DNA of 64,000 nucleotides, from the NCBI GenBank assembly GCA_044507065.1, contig JBIQJY010000001.1, forward strand, positions 62,001-126,000, written 5' to 3'. A model generated the notes under the pieces. The model saw only the letters and a list, made by a program, of their open reading frames with translations, was not told the origin of the DNA and made no database searches. A program made the position numbers and the translations under genes. Shown here in pieces: positions 7,861-16,670 of this stretch (within the stretch, counting starts at the first letter, position 1; every line of letters begins with the position of its first letter). This DNA is from SCN-69-37 sp044507065 (GTDB taxonomy: Bacteria; Acidobacteriota; Vicinamibacteria; Vicinamibacterales; SCN-69-37).

Positions 7861-9350
7861 CGGCCGACCTGCCGCGCTTCGAGATGCGTGGCCTGCGCAA
7901 GTCGTTCGGCCCCACCGTCGCACTCGACGGCGTGGATCTGTCGGTCCGGGACGGCGAGGTCTGCGCCCTGGTCGGCCAGAACGGCGCGGGGAAAAGCACG
8001 CTGATGAGCATCCTCGCCGGTGTCATCGCACCCGACGCGGGCCGCATGCGGATCGGCGACGCCCCGTACGAGCCGCAGTCGCCGATCGACGCCCGGCGGC
8101 GCGGCGTGGCGATGATCCACCAGGGGCTGTCGCTCGCCCCGCATCTGTCGGTCATGGAGAACATCGCGCTCGGCGCCGAGCCGGCGCGCTGGGGGTTCGT
8201 GCGCCGCGATCCCATGCGCGACGCCGCTCGCGCCGCCCTCGCGGATCTCGGCCACGACGACATCCCGCCCGATATCCCGGCAGGCGCGCTGTCGCCGGCC
8301 GCGCAGCAGCTCGTCGAGATTGCGCGTGCCCTGGCTTCCGGATGCCGCGTGCTCGTGCTCGATGAGCCCACGAGCAGCCTGGCACACGACGACGCGCATC
8401 GCCTGTTCGACATCATTGGCCGCTTGAAACAGCAGGGGCGGGCCATCGTCTACATCTCGCACTTCATCGAGGAAGTACAGGCCGTTTCCGACAGGTTCGT
8501 TGTCCTGCGCGACGGCCGCGTGGCCGGCAGCGGCCCCACGCAGGGCAGCAGCGCGGACGCGATTGTCGAACTGATGGTCGGGCGCCCCGCCGATGCGCTC
8601 TATCCGCATCGGGCGCGCCACCGCGGCGACCCGCTGCTCGAGGTCGAGGCGCTCGAGCCGGGCGGTGCAACATTCACGCTGCACCGCGGCGAAATGCTCG
8701 GCATCGCCGGCCTGCTCGGCGCGGGCCGGACGCGCCTGCTGCGGACAATCTTCGGCCTCGAACCGGTCCGGTCCGGCCGCGTCCGTGTGGGTGTGCACAG
8801 CGGTCCGCCCGTCGACGGCGCGCGGTGGCCTCAAGGCGTGGGCATGGTGAGCGAGGACCGCGCGGGTGAAGGGCTCGCCGCCGGACTCAGCGTGGCCGAG
8901 AACCTCACACTCTCGAAGCTCGGCGGGCTCGGGCCGGGGCCCATGGTCTGGCCGTGGCGGCAGGCCGCAGCAGCGCGCGAGTGGATCAACCGCCTGTCCG
9001 TGCGGTGCGCCGGACCACACCAGGACATCGCGACGCTCTCGGGCGGTAACCAGCAGAAAGTTGCCGTGGCGCGGCTGCTCTATCACGATGTCGACGTGCT
9101 GCTGCTCGACGAGCCCACGAAAGGCATCGATGTCGGCAGCAAGGCGCAGATCTACCGGCTGATCGACGCGGTCGTATCGGATCCCCTGCGCCCGCGCGCC
9201 GTGCTGCTCGTCAGCAGCTACCTGCCCGAACTGCTGGGCACCTGCGATCGCATTGCCGTCATGTCGCGCGGTCGCCTCGGTCCACCCCGACCGGCCGCCG
9301 AATGGACCGAGCACGCGCTGCTCATGGCCGCCGCGGGGGCCGCGTCATGA
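7857..9350 (+). CDS. Sugar ABC transporter ATP-binding protein with two ATPase domains (RbsA type)
   Basis: Duplicated ATPase of 497 aa. Domain 1 has Walker A GQNGAGKST (about residue 40), a diverged signature LSPAAQQLVEIARAL and Walker B VLVLDEPTSS. Domain 2 has the degenerate Walker A LLGAGRTRL typical of RbsA/MglA, signature LSGGNQQKVAVARLL and Walker B VLLLDEPTKG. Length matches the family (about 500 aa). It energises uptake through the adjacent permease. It begins with GTG overlapping the previous stop and ends in an ATGA overlap with the permease gene. Confidence 0.93.
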   Translation: MTADLPRFEMRGLRKSFGPTVALDGVDLSVRDGEVCALVGQNGAGKSTLMSILAGVIAPDAGRMRIGDAPYEPQSPIDARRRGVAMIHQGLSLAPHLSVMENIALGAEPARWGFVRRDPMRDAARAALADLGHDDIPPDIPAGALSPAAQQLVEIARALASGCRVLVLDEPTSSLAHDDAHRLFDIIGRLKQQGRAIVYISHFIEEVQAVSDRFVVLRDGRVAGSGPTQGSSADAIVELMVGRPADALYPHRARHRGDPLLEVEALEPGGATFTLHRGEMLGIAGLLGAGRTRLLRTIFGLEPVRSGRVRVGVHSGPPVDGARWPQGVGMVSEDRAGEGLAAGLSVAENLTLSKLGGLGPGPMVWPWRQAAAAREWINRLSVRCAGPHQDIATLSGGNQQKVAVARLLYHDVDVLLLDEPTKGIDVGSKAQIYRLIDAVVSDPLRPRAVLLVSSYLPELLGTCDRIAVMSRGRLGPPRPAAEWTEHALLMAAAGAAS

Positions 9351-10303
9351 CACTACGCCGCTGGCTCGACGAAGGCGGCGTGTTCATCGCGCTGGCCGTC
9401 GTGCTGCTGCTGTTCGGCGCGATGATCGGGCCGCGATTCCTGGCTGGCGCCAACCTCGAGCTCATCGCCCGTCATGCGGCCGTGGTGTCGGTCGCGGCGT
9501 TCGGCATGACGATGATCATTGCCTCGGGCGGCATAGATCTGTCGGTGGGGTCTCTGGTCGCACTGGGCACGGTCGTGACCGCCATGCTCCTGCGGGACGG
9601 CGCGCCTCCGATCGCGGCAATTGCGGGCAGCGTCGGTGCATGCGCGGCCTTCGGCGCCCTGAACGGCCTGCTCATCACGCGCCTGCGCGTCGTCCCGTTC
9701 ATCGTCACGCTCGGCACGATGCTGCTGGTGCGCGGCGCCGCCAAGGGGCTGGCCGATGAGCGGCGTGTCGAAGCCCCGATGACCTGGATCAACGACCTGA
9801 TGCGGTCGGCCTCGGGCGGCGGATCGTTCCTGTTGCCGTGGGGCATCTGGATGACACTGGCGCTCGCGGCTGTTGTCGCCGCGGTGCTGCACTTCACGCG
9901 CTTCGGTCGTCACCTGTTCGCCATCGGATCGAGCGAGCGGACGGCACGGCTGTGCGGCGTGCGGGTGGACCGCTGCAAGGTCGTCGTGTACACCGTGTCC
10001 GCAGCCCTGACGGGCCTGGCCGGTGTGATGGAGTTCGCGAAGCTGTCGGTGGGAGATCCGACCGTGAGCGTCGGCCTCGAGCTGAGCGTGATTGCCGCGG
10101 TCATCATCGGCGGCGGCAGCCTGGCCGGCGGGCGCGGCACGGTCATCGGCACGGCGGCCGGAGCCACGCTGATGACGGTCATCCAGGTTGGCTGTTCCCA
10201 GTACGGACTGCCCAACTGGGTGCAGGAGATCGTCACCGGGACGATCATTGTCGGCGCCGTCGGGCTGGACCACTGGCGTCGGATGGACCGACGCATGGGC
10301 TGA
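9347..10303 (+). CDS. Sugar ABC transporter permease (RbsC family)
   Basis: Polytopic inner-membrane protein of 318 aa with about eight or more hydrophobic segments. It carries family hallmarks: GMTMIIASGGIDLSVGS after the second segment, FIVTLGTMLLVRG, FAIGSSERTARLCGV (ATPase contact loop) and AVIIGGGSLAGGRGT. It is the last gene of the lactonase-importer operon and is followed after 16 nt by the convergent TPR/DUF2914 gene. Only one permease is present, so it is expected to homodimerise as RbsC does. The start overlaps the ATPase stop by 4 nt. Confidence 0.92.
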   Translation: MTLRRWLDEGGVFIALAVVLLLFGAMIGPRFLAGANLELIARHAAVVSVAAFGMTMIIASGGIDLSVGSLVALGTVVTAMLLRDGAPPIAAIAGSVGACAAFGALNGLLITRLRVVPFIVTLGTMLLVRGAAKGLADERRVEAPMTWINDLMRSASGGGSFLLPWGIWMTLALAAVVAAVLHFTRFGRHLFAIGSSERTARLCGVRVDRCKVVVYTVSAALTGLAGVMEFAKLSVGDPTVSVGLELSVIAAVIIGGGSLAGGRGTVIGTAAGATLMTVIQVGCSQYGLPNWVQEIVTGTIIVGAVGLDHWRRMDRRMG

Positions 10304-10319
10304 TGGCGGGGCCCGGCGA

Positions 10320-11552
10320 TCAGCGAATGACGAAGCGATGCTCGTGAAGCGTGTTGCCGGCGCTGTCGGACAGGACGACGCGCCAGGTGCCGGCGTTGGC
10401 CGGCGACACGGTGTTGCGGCTGTAGGTGCGATAACCGGCGCCCGGATTGGCACCGACGCGCAATGACACGCGCTGAACCAGCGCGTCCTCGTGAAACCAC
10501 TGATGGACGACTGTCGTGGCGCGCGGCGATCGAATGCGCGTGTAATAGGCCAGCGCGCCGGGGCTGGTGACATCGGCGACCGGCTCGCATTGCCACGTCT
10601 CCCCTCTCGGCTGGAAGTCCCGGCACACGTCCACACTGGCGACTTCGATGCCGCTCGCACGCGCCGTCGCCGGGCTGCCGAACGCGGGCGCTGGCGGCGG
10701 GTCGGGCACGACGTCAGCCGCGGCAACGGCGGGAGCGGGCGGTGCCGGCGCGGCGGCCTCGGCGTTCGCGGCCGCAGGCGGCGCGTCCGGCATGGCGGCC
10801 GATGCGCCGGGCAGATCCGTTGTCGGTGACGGCTCGGCCACATCCGCACGGCCGCCGGGGACGGTCGCTGATGCCGGACGACTGCGCCACGGCGCCAGCC
10901 AGAACAGCAGCGCGGCGGCAATCAACACGAGAGCGACGAGCCAGAACAACCACGAGGACCGCGATGCGGGTTCGTCCGCCGCATCGGAATCGCCAGCCGC
11001 GGGCGACTCCACCCAGACGATGTCGGCCGCATGTTCATCGGCGTGGACGGGGACGGCGGGCTCTGTTGGCGCCGGCGCGGGAGTCCCGGCGGCCTGGCTG
11101 GCGGGCGCTGCGGGCTGACGCACCGCGGGGTCGGGTGTCCTGACGTCCGAGGTCGCCTGGGCCGGTGTCGCACTCGCCGGCTCGGAGAGATCTTCGCTCG
11201 AAGTCGCCTGTGGCGGGACGGGCGCATCGAAGGGTCGACCCCGGGCCGCACAGAAGTCGCGCAGGTTCTCCGCGCTGCGCACGACGAAGGGGTGATCGGC
11301 GGGCAGCGCCTCGATGGCAATCGCGTAGGCGCGACGATAGGACTCTTCGGCCTCGTCGAGCCGGCCGGCCTGCTCGCGCGCCACCCCGAGATTGTTCAGC
11401 GTGTTGGCCAGGTCGGGGTGCGTCGGTCCGAGTTGCGCCTCCTGGAGCGCCGCCGCTTCCTGCAGGTGCTGCTCGGCAGCCGTGTAGTCGCCGTCGCGCG
11501 CCGCGCGCTCTGCGGCGGCGATGACCGAGCCGATGTCCGGATTCGCCTCCAT
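10320..11552 (-). CDS. TPR / transmembrane / DUF2914 protein
   Basis: Mosaic protein of 410 aa. Residues about 15-100 form tetratricopeptide-like repeats (HPDLANTLNNLGVAREQAGR, LDEAEESYRRAYAIA). A low-complexity Pro/Ala linker follows, then one membrane segment WLFWLVALVLIAAALLFWLA near residue 200. A second Ala/Pro linker leads to a C-terminal DUF2914 domain (VCRDFQPRG ... VHQWFHEDALVQRVSLRVG ... GTWRVVLSDSAGNTLHEHRF). The topology places the repeats in the cytoplasm and DUF2914 in the periplasm. DUF2914 function is not established. A TACAAT hexamer ends 10 nt before the ATG, so any leader would be very short. Confidence 0.7.
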   Translation of the reverse strand: MEANPDIGSVIAAAERAARDGDYTAAEQHLQEAAALQEAQLGPTHPDLANTLNNLGVAREQAGRLDEAEESYRRAYAIAIEALPADHPFVVRSAENLRDFCAARGRPFDAPVPPQATSSEDLSEPASATPAQATSDVRTPDPAVRQPAAPASQAAGTPAPAPTEPAVPVHADEHAADIVWVESPAAGDSDAADEPASRSSWLFWLVALVLIAAALLFWLAPWRSRPASATVPGGRADVAEPSPTTDLPGASAAMPDAPPAAANAEAAAPAPPAPAVAAADVVPDPPPAPAFGSPATARASGIEVASVDVCRDFQPRGETWQCEPVADVTSPGALAYYTRIRSPRATTVVHQWFHEDALVQRVSLRVGANPGAGYRTYSRNTVSPANAGTWRVVLSDSAGNTLHEHRFVIR

Positions 11553-11580
11553 GGAGGGGTCGATTGTAGCCCGACACGCT

Positions 11581-12816
11581 ATGCTAGATCAGCGCCGGCC
11601 GAATGCCGGGCGCCACGCCGTGTCACCCACTCCTCCGCGCGCCACATTCACGATTCTGACAGCCGTTGCCGCCGGGCACCTGATCAACGACCTGCTCCAG
11701 TCGCTGTTGCCGGCCATCTACCCGATCCTCAAGGACGACTTCGCCCTGGATTTCGGCCAGATCGGGCTCATCACGTTCGCCAACCAGGTGACCGCATCGC
11801 TGCTGCAGCCGGTCGTCGGTCACATGTTCGACCGGCGGCCGCGTCCGCAGTCCCTTGCGATCGGCATGAGCCTGACGCTCGTCGGCCTGCTGCTGCTTGC
11901 ATTCGGCCCACGGTACGCCGTGGTCGTGTTCGCCGCGGCGCTCATCGGCGTCGGGTCGTCGGTCTTCCATCCGGAGGCCTCTCGCGTGGCGCGGCTCGCC
12001 TCGGGCGGCCAGCACGGCCTGGCCCAATCGCTTTTCCAGACCGGCGGCAACAGCGGGTCGGCGCTCGGCCCGCTGCTGGCCACGTTCGTGGTGCTGCCCT
12101 TCGGACGGCCCAGCGTCGCCTGGTTTGCCGTCGTGGCGCTGGCCGGCATGCTGCTGCTCTGGCGGGTCGGCGAGTGGTACGGACGCGTCATGACCCGGGT
12201 GGCATCGGCTCCGGTCGTTCCCGCGGTCCGCGTGCCGCCGCCCCGGCCCTTCACGCGCCGGCAACTGCGCACGGCGCTCGGCGTGCTCGTGGTACTGGTT
12301 ATCTCCAAGTCGGTCTATCTGGCGAGCATGACCAACTTCTACATGTTCTTCCTGATGGAGCGCTTCGACGTCTCGGTGCGCAGCGCCCAGCTGCACCTGT
12401 TCGCGTTTCTGGCGGCCGTCGCCGTCGGGACGTTTGCCGGCGGGCCGATTGGCGATCGCGTCGGGCGCAAGGCGGTGATCTGGGTGTCGATCGTGGGCGC
12501 CCTGCCGTTCGCCCTGCTGCTGCCCTATGCGAACCTCACCTGGACGCCGGTTCTCGCGATCCTCGTCGGGCTGATCCTCTCGTCGGCCTTCTCGGCCATC
12601 CTGGTCTACGCGCAGGAACTGGTGCCGGGCCGTGTCGGGCTGATTGCGGGGCTGTTCTTCGGGTTCGCCTTCGGCATTGGCGGGCTTGCGGCGGCCGCCC
12701 TGGGTTGGCTGGCCGACGTCACGAGCCTGGCGACGGTCTTCCGGATCTGCGCGGTGCTGCCCGCGCTCGGGCTGCTGACGGCGTTGCTGCCGCCGGAACG
12801 AACCGGCCGCGCCTGA
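11581..12816 (+). CDS. MFS exporter of the fosmidomycin-resistance (Fsr) family
   Basis: Twelve-helix major facilitator protein of about 411 aa. It follows the Fsr family closely: HLINDLLQSLLPAIYP, TASLLQPVVGHMFDRRP, GSSVFHPEASRVARLASGG, HGLAQSLFQTGGNSGSALG and ILVYAQELVPGRVGL. Fsr proteins efflux fosmidomycin-like phosphonates, but the natural substrate is often unknown. ATG 11581 was chosen; an alternative GTG at 11620 sits just before the first helix and could be correct, since TATGCT at 11580-11585 would then serve as a -10. The gene is divergent from the TPR/DUF2914 gene and convergent with amt. Confidence 0.85.
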   Translation: MLDQRRPNAGRHAVSPTPPRATFTILTAVAAGHLINDLLQSLLPAIYPILKDDFALDFGQIGLITFANQVTASLLQPVVGHMFDRRPRPQSLAIGMSLTLVGLLLLAFGPRYAVVVFAAALIGVGSSVFHPEASRVARLASGGQHGLAQSLFQTGGNSGSALGPLLATFVVLPFGRPSVAWFAVVALAGMLLLWRVGEWYGRVMTRVASAPVVPAVRVPPPRPFTRRQLRTALGVLVVLVISKSVYLASMTNFYMFFLMERFDVSVRSAQLHLFAFLAAVAVGTFAGGPIGDRVGRKAVIWVSIVGALPFALLLPYANLTWTPVLAILVGLILSSAFSAILVYAQELVPGRVGLIAGLFFGFAFGIGGLAAAALGWLADVTSLATVFRICAVLPALGLLTALLPPERTGRA

Positions 12817-12849
12817 AGCGCGACCGGCCCGTCTCGGTCTTCGGTGGCC

Positions 12850-14253
12850 TCAGGCCTGGACGTAGCCTTCCTCGCCGTGCTGCGTCTGGTCGAGTCCTTC
12901 CGCTTCGGCAGCGGCCTCGGCACGCAGCGGCGTGATGGCGCCCACGATCTTCAGCAGGATGAAGCTGCCGACGCCGCTGAAGGCGATCGCGGCAACGATG
13001 GCCACGGCCTGCACGCCGAGCTGGCCGGGGTTCCCGTAGAGCAGTCCGCTGCCGACGCCGTTGAGCGCCTCGTCGGCGAACACGCCGGTCAGCAGCGCGC
13101 CCACCGTGCCGCCAATCCCGTGCGCCGCGACGACGTCGAGCGAATCATCGAACCCGCTGTTCGCGCGCCACAGCAGCGCGAAGTAGCTGGGGACGGCGGC
13201 CATGCCGCCGAGGATGATGGCGTTCATCGGCGAGACCAGGCCGGCCGCCGGCGTGATGGCCACGAGGCCCACGACGATCGCCGTGGCGGCGCCGACCGCG
13301 GTGACCTTGCCCAGCCGGAACAGGTCCAGCAGGGCCCAGACGACGACGGTGGCGGCCGGCGCGAACATGGTCGTCGCAAACGCGAGGCCCGCAATGCCGT
13401 TGGCCGCGCCGGCGCTGCCGGCATTGAAGCCGAACCAGCCGAACCACAGCAGGCCGGACCCGAGCAGGACGAACGGCACGTTGTGGGGCCGCAGGCCAGT
13501 CTGCCGGTAGTCGGAGCGGCGTCCGACGCAGATGACCGCGACAGCTGCCGCAACAGCCGCGTTGATGTGCACGACGGTGCCGCCCGCGAAGTCGAGCGCG
13601 CCCATCTGGGCGAGCCAGCCGCCGCCCCAGACCATGTGGGCCATCGGGCTGTAGATGACCAGCGTCCAGAGGCAGATGAACAACAGGAACGCCTTGAAGT
13701 TCATCCGTTCAACGATGGCGCCCGAGATCAGCGCCGCCGTGATGATGGCGAACGTCCCCTGGAACGCCAGGAAGAGCGTGCCCGGGATCGTGGCGAGCAC
13801 GCCGGGCTCGGCCGTCACGCCACTCATGAAGAAGGCTGATGTGTCGCCGATGAATGAGGAGCCGCTCCCGAAGGCCAGCGAGTAGCCGAACATCGGCCAC
13901 AGCACGCTGACAAACCCCAGCGCGATGAAGCTCATCATCATCGTGTTCAGGACGTTCTTCGACCGCACCAGTCCGCCGTAGAAGAAGGCCAGGGCAGGCG
14001 TCATGAGCAGGACCAGCGCCGACGACGTGAGCATCCACGCGGTGTCACCGGCGTCGATGGCCGGCGCCGGCTCCTCGGCTTCGGCCGCCGTTTCGGACAC
14101 GACCGGCACCGGCGCGACGGCCGGCGGGGCGTCGACCGGCGGTGCCGCATCCTGGGCCGCCAGGACCGCCGGCGCGCCCGTCATCAGCAATCCGAGGGCT
14201 GCCGCTGTCAGCAGCGCACTCCACTTGCGCCTCACGCCTGTTCTCTCTGTCAT
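12850..14253 (-). CDS. amt: Ammonium transporter Amt (paralogue 1)
   Basis: Trimeric ammonium channel of 467 aa. A cleavable signal (residues 1-32, ending VLAAQ) is followed by an Ala/Pro-rich spacer, then eleven membrane helices beginning MLTSSALVLLMTPALAFFYG and GLVRSKNVLNTMMMS. The twin-histidine pore residues are in GGTVVHINAAVA and VVAAHGIGGTVGAL. ATG 14253 has an AGGAG ribosome binding site 7 nt upstream. It follows a PII gene by 33 nt, the classic glnK-amt pairing in which PII plugs the pore when nitrogen is plentiful. The C-terminal tail ends GLDQTQHGEEGYVQA. Confidence 0.93.
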   Translation of the reverse strand: MTERTGVRRKWSALLTAAALGLLMTGAPAVLAAQDAAPPVDAPPAVAPVPVVSETAAEAEEPAPAIDAGDTAWMLTSSALVLLMTPALAFFYGGLVRSKNVLNTMMMSFIALGFVSVLWPMFGYSLAFGSGSSFIGDTSAFFMSGVTAEPGVLATIPGTLFLAFQGTFAIITAALISGAIVERMNFKAFLLFICLWTLVIYSPMAHMVWGGGWLAQMGALDFAGGTVVHINAAVAAAVAVICVGRRSDYRQTGLRPHNVPFVLLGSGLLWFGWFGFNAGSAGAANGIAGLAFATTMFAPAATVVVWALLDLFRLGKVTAVGAATAIVVGLVAITPAAGLVSPMNAIILGGMAAVPSYFALLWRANSGFDDSLDVVAAHGIGGTVGALLTGVFADEALNGVGSGLLYGNPGQLGVQAVAIVAAIAFSGVGSFILLKIVGAITPLRAEAAAEAEGLDQTQHGEEGYVQA

Positions 14254-14267
14254 GTTCTGCTCCTGCC

Positions 14268-14282
14268 GCGGCCAGCGGCCGC
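14268..14282 (-). promoter_or_regulatory. Small hairpin between glnK and amt
   Basis: A perfect 6-bp GC stem (GCGGCC / GGCCGC, 3-nt loop) sits directly upstream of the amt ribosome binding site. It could attenuate transcription or slow translation of amt relative to glnK, or have no role. It has no T-run. Confidence 0.3.
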
Positions 14283-14286
14283 AGCG

Positions 14287-14616
14287 CTACACGTCCTGTT
14301 CACCTGTGCGAATGTTGTAGCTGTGTTCGACGGGGATGACGAAGACGCGTCCGTCCCCGATTTCCCCGGTGCGTGCCGCCTTGATCACGGCGGCGATCAC
14401 GTCGTCGGCCACGTTGTCGGGCACGACCGCTTCGATCTCGACCTTCGGCAGCAGGGTTACGCTGTATTCCTTGCCGCGATAAATTGCCGTATGGCCCTTC
14501 TGCCGGCCGTGGCCGCGCACCTCGGTGACCGTCATGCCCGGAATGCTCATCTTCTCCAGGGCCTCACGGACGTCGTCGACTCGGTTGGGGCGCACAATCG
14601 CCTTGATCAGTTTCAT
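14287..14616 (-). CDS. glnK: Nitrogen regulatory protein PII (paralogue 1, GlnK-like)
   Basis: Full-length PII of 109 aa starting MKLIKAIVRPNRVDDV; ATG 14616 has GAGGAG just upstream, and a longer in-frame extension was rejected. The T-loop reads GRQKGHTAIYRGKEYSV with Tyr51, the residue uridylylated by GlnD, conserved. The C-terminal nucleotide loop is TGEIGDGRVFVIPVE. PII senses ATP/ADP and 2-oxoglutarate and controls Amt and GlnD-linked targets. It pairs with the following amt gene. It is about 85 percent identical by eye to the PII at 16341. Confidence 0.95.
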   Translation of the reverse strand: MKLIKAIVRPNRVDDVREALEKMSIPGMTVTEVRGHGRQKGHTAIYRGKEYSVTLLPKVEIEAVVPDNVADDVIAAVIKAARTGEIGDGRVFVIPVEHSYNIRTGEQDV

Positions 14617-14743
14617 GGGTAGCTCCTCAGGCCGCACGTTCGCGCCGGGCGAATCCGGCGGAAACAGCGCGAGCGAGCCCCTCTTTTATCACGTGACGTA
14701 ATGCGTCGGTCCGCGCCACCGACCCGGCCCTGCGCACGACAAT

Positions 14744-14771
14744 GGCGCGTCCGGTCGAATCCGGACGCGCC
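14744..14771 (-). terminator. Hairpin terminator after the second amt gene
   Basis: Perfect 11-bp stem GGCGCGTCCGG / CCGGACGCGCC with a 6-nt loop, located 40 nt after the amt stop at 14811. There is no clear T-run, so termination may be Rho-assisted. It separates the glnD-glnK-amt unit from the downstream glnK-amt unit. Confidence 0.6.
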
Positions 14772-14810
14772 ACCACCGCTCACTTGCGTGCCTGATACCC
14801 GCGGAAACTC

Positions 14811-16295
14811 CTAGCTCTCGCGGGCTGTCTGGAAGTGCGGGTACGCTTCCATCCCGTGCTCACCCACGTCGAGGCCCTCCGTTTCCTCCTCGGAGGAAAC
14901 GCGAATGCCAATCGTCGCCTTCAGCAGGCCGAACACGACAAGGGAGAAGGTGAAGGCGGCAGCCGCCACGGCCACCACACCGGTCAACTGGCCGACGATG
15001 GTGTAGCCGCCACCGGTCGTGTCGAACAGGGCGCAGGCAAGAATGCCCCACACGCCGCAGGTGCCGTGCACCGAGATGGCGCCAACCGGATCGTCGATCT
15101 TGAGGTTGTCGAGCACGAGCACCGAAGCGAAGACCAGGCCCCCGGCCACCAGCCCGATGATGATGGCGCCAAAGGGCGACACGATGTCGGCGTTGGCCGT
15201 AATCCCGACCAGTCCGGCCAGAATCCCGTTGAGGCCCATCGACAGGTCAGGCTTCCTCGAGGAAACCCACGACACGAACGAGGCCGCGAGGCCGCCGGCC
15301 GCGGCCGCCAGCGCCGTCGTGGTGATCACCAGGCCGAGCGGGCCCGGGCTGGCCGACAGGATGGACCCACCGTTGAAACCGAACCAGCCGAACCAGAGCA
15401 GGAACGCGCCGATCGTGGCGAGCGGCATGCTGTGGCCCTGGATGGGACGCACCTGACCGTCTACATACTTGCCCGCACGAGGCCCCAGCAGCAGCACGCA
15501 GGCCAGTGCGGCGAATCCGCCGAACCCGTGCACCACAGCCGATCCCGCGAAGTCCTTGAAGCCGTTGCCGCCATTGAGGCTGCCCATCCAGCCACCGCCC
15601 CAATGCCAGGAGCCGACCCATGGGTAGGCAAAGGTGACCAGCAGAGCCGCGAAGATCAGGAACGAGCCGAGCTTCACCCGTTCGGCGACCGCGCCCGAGA
15701 CGATCGTCGCGGCGGTTGCCGCGAACATCGCCTGAAAGATGAAGTCGCCGTAGCCGGTCATCGCCAGCGCCATTCCCCCGTAGCCGAAGGTGTCACCGCC
15801 GTCCGCATTGAGATCCCCGATCGGGCTGCCGAACGCGAAGAATCCGTTGAAGTCGCCGGGATAGTGCGCGTTGAAGCCCCAGATTGCGTATGTCAGAAGG
15901 CCGATACACGGAATGAGCGTGTTCTTGAACAGGATATTGACCGTGTTCTTCGACTGCGTCAGGCCCGACTCGATCATCGCGAAGCCCAGGTGCATGATGA
16001 ACACGAAGGTCGTGCAGATGATGGTCCACACCATGCTGAGCGCGAAGAACTCGAACGCATAGGCGTACTGTCCCTGGCTCTCGACCAGTGCATCGAAGTC
16101 GGCACGATACTCGTCCTCGGGCTGCGGTTCTGCAGCGGGAGCTTCGGTGGGAGCCGCCGGTAGGGGGGCTTCGACGGATTCGACGGGAGCCGCGGGCTCC
16201 TGTGCCCTGACAGCCGTCGACAGCCCCGTAACGAGAATTGAGAGGACGACGAGGACCAGCCCCGCCTTCCGAAACGCGCCCGCTATGTCCATCAT
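14811..16295 (-). CDS. amt: Ammonium transporter Amt (paralogue 2)
   Basis: Ammonium channel of 494 aa. A signal peptide (to about TAVRAQ) is followed by an unusually long Pro/Ala/Glu periplasmic extension of roughly 60 residues before the first core helix. Pore histidines lie in AVVHGFGGFAAL and ISVHGTCGVWGIL; the region MIESGLTQSKNTVNIL is the Amt counterpart of the conserved early loop. It lacks close similarity to paralogue 1 outside these motifs, resembling the longer Amt subfamily with acidic N-terminal extension. The ATG at 16295 has AAGGAG 8 nt upstream. It follows glnK by 45 nt and is the last gene of the glnD-glnK-amt unit. Confidence 0.93.
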   Translation of the reverse strand: MMDIAGAFRKAGLVLVVLSILVTGLSTAVRAQEPAAPVESVEAPLPAAPTEAPAAEPQPEDEYRADFDALVESQGQYAYAFEFFALSMVWTIICTTFVFIMHLGFAMIESGLTQSKNTVNILFKNTLIPCIGLLTYAIWGFNAHYPGDFNGFFAFGSPIGDLNADGGDTFGYGGMALAMTGYGDFIFQAMFAATAATIVSGAVAERVKLGSFLIFAALLVTFAYPWVGSWHWGGGWMGSLNGGNGFKDFAGSAVVHGFGGFAALACVLLLGPRAGKYVDGQVRPIQGHSMPLATIGAFLLWFGWFGFNGGSILSASPGPLGLVITTTALAAAAGGLAASFVSWVSSRKPDLSMGLNGILAGLVGITANADIVSPFGAIIIGLVAGGLVFASVLVLDNLKIDDPVGAISVHGTCGVWGILACALFDTTGGGYTIVGQLTGVVAVAAAAFTFSLVVFGLLKATIGIRVSSEEETEGLDVGEHGMEAYPHFQTARES

Positions 16296-16340
16296 TATGT
16301 GAACTCCTTGCGATTGACTGTCGGTGTGGAGGCCGGCGAC

Positions 16341-16670
16341 CTAGACATCCCGTTCGCCCGTGCGGATGTTGTAGCTGTGCTCCACCGGCAGGACGAAGAC
16401 CCGCCCGTCCCCAATCTCACCGGTCCGCGCCGCCGCGATGATGGCCTTGATGACCTCGTCGGCCACGTCGTCCTGCACGACCACCTCGATCTCCACCTTC
16501 GGCAGCAGGCTGACGTTGTATTCCTTGCCGCGATAGATGGCGGTGTGGCCCTTCTGCCGCCCGTGGCCGCGCACTTCGGTGACGGTCATGCCGGGCGTAT
16601 TGAGCTTCTCGAGTGCTTCGCGAACGTCGTCCACCTTGTTCGGTCGGACGATGCTCTTAATGAGCTTCAT
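16341..16670 (-). CDS. glnK: Nitrogen regulatory protein PII (paralogue 2)
   Basis: PII protein of 109 aa (MKLIKSIVRPNKVDDVREAL) with T-loop HTAIYRGKEYNVSLLPK, Tyr51 conserved, and C-terminal loop TGEIGDGRVFVLPVEHSYN. Its start overlaps the end of glnD by 14 nt, and its GGAGG ribosome binding site lies within glnD. The modifying enzyme and its substrate are therefore translationally coupled. It is followed by amt paralogue 2, giving a sensor-transducer-channel unit. Confidence 0.95.
   Translation of the reverse strand: MKLIKSIVRPNKVDDVREALEKLNTPGMTVTEVRGHGRQKGHTAIYRGKEYNVSLLPKVEIEVVVQDDVADEVIKAIIAAARTGEIGDGRVFVLPVEHSYNIRTGERDV

Noticed and set aside
14689..14696. Palindrome TCACGTGA upstream of glnK as an operator
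   Set aside because: Eight bases is too short to stand out at this GC content, and no second copy or -24/-12 element accompanies it.
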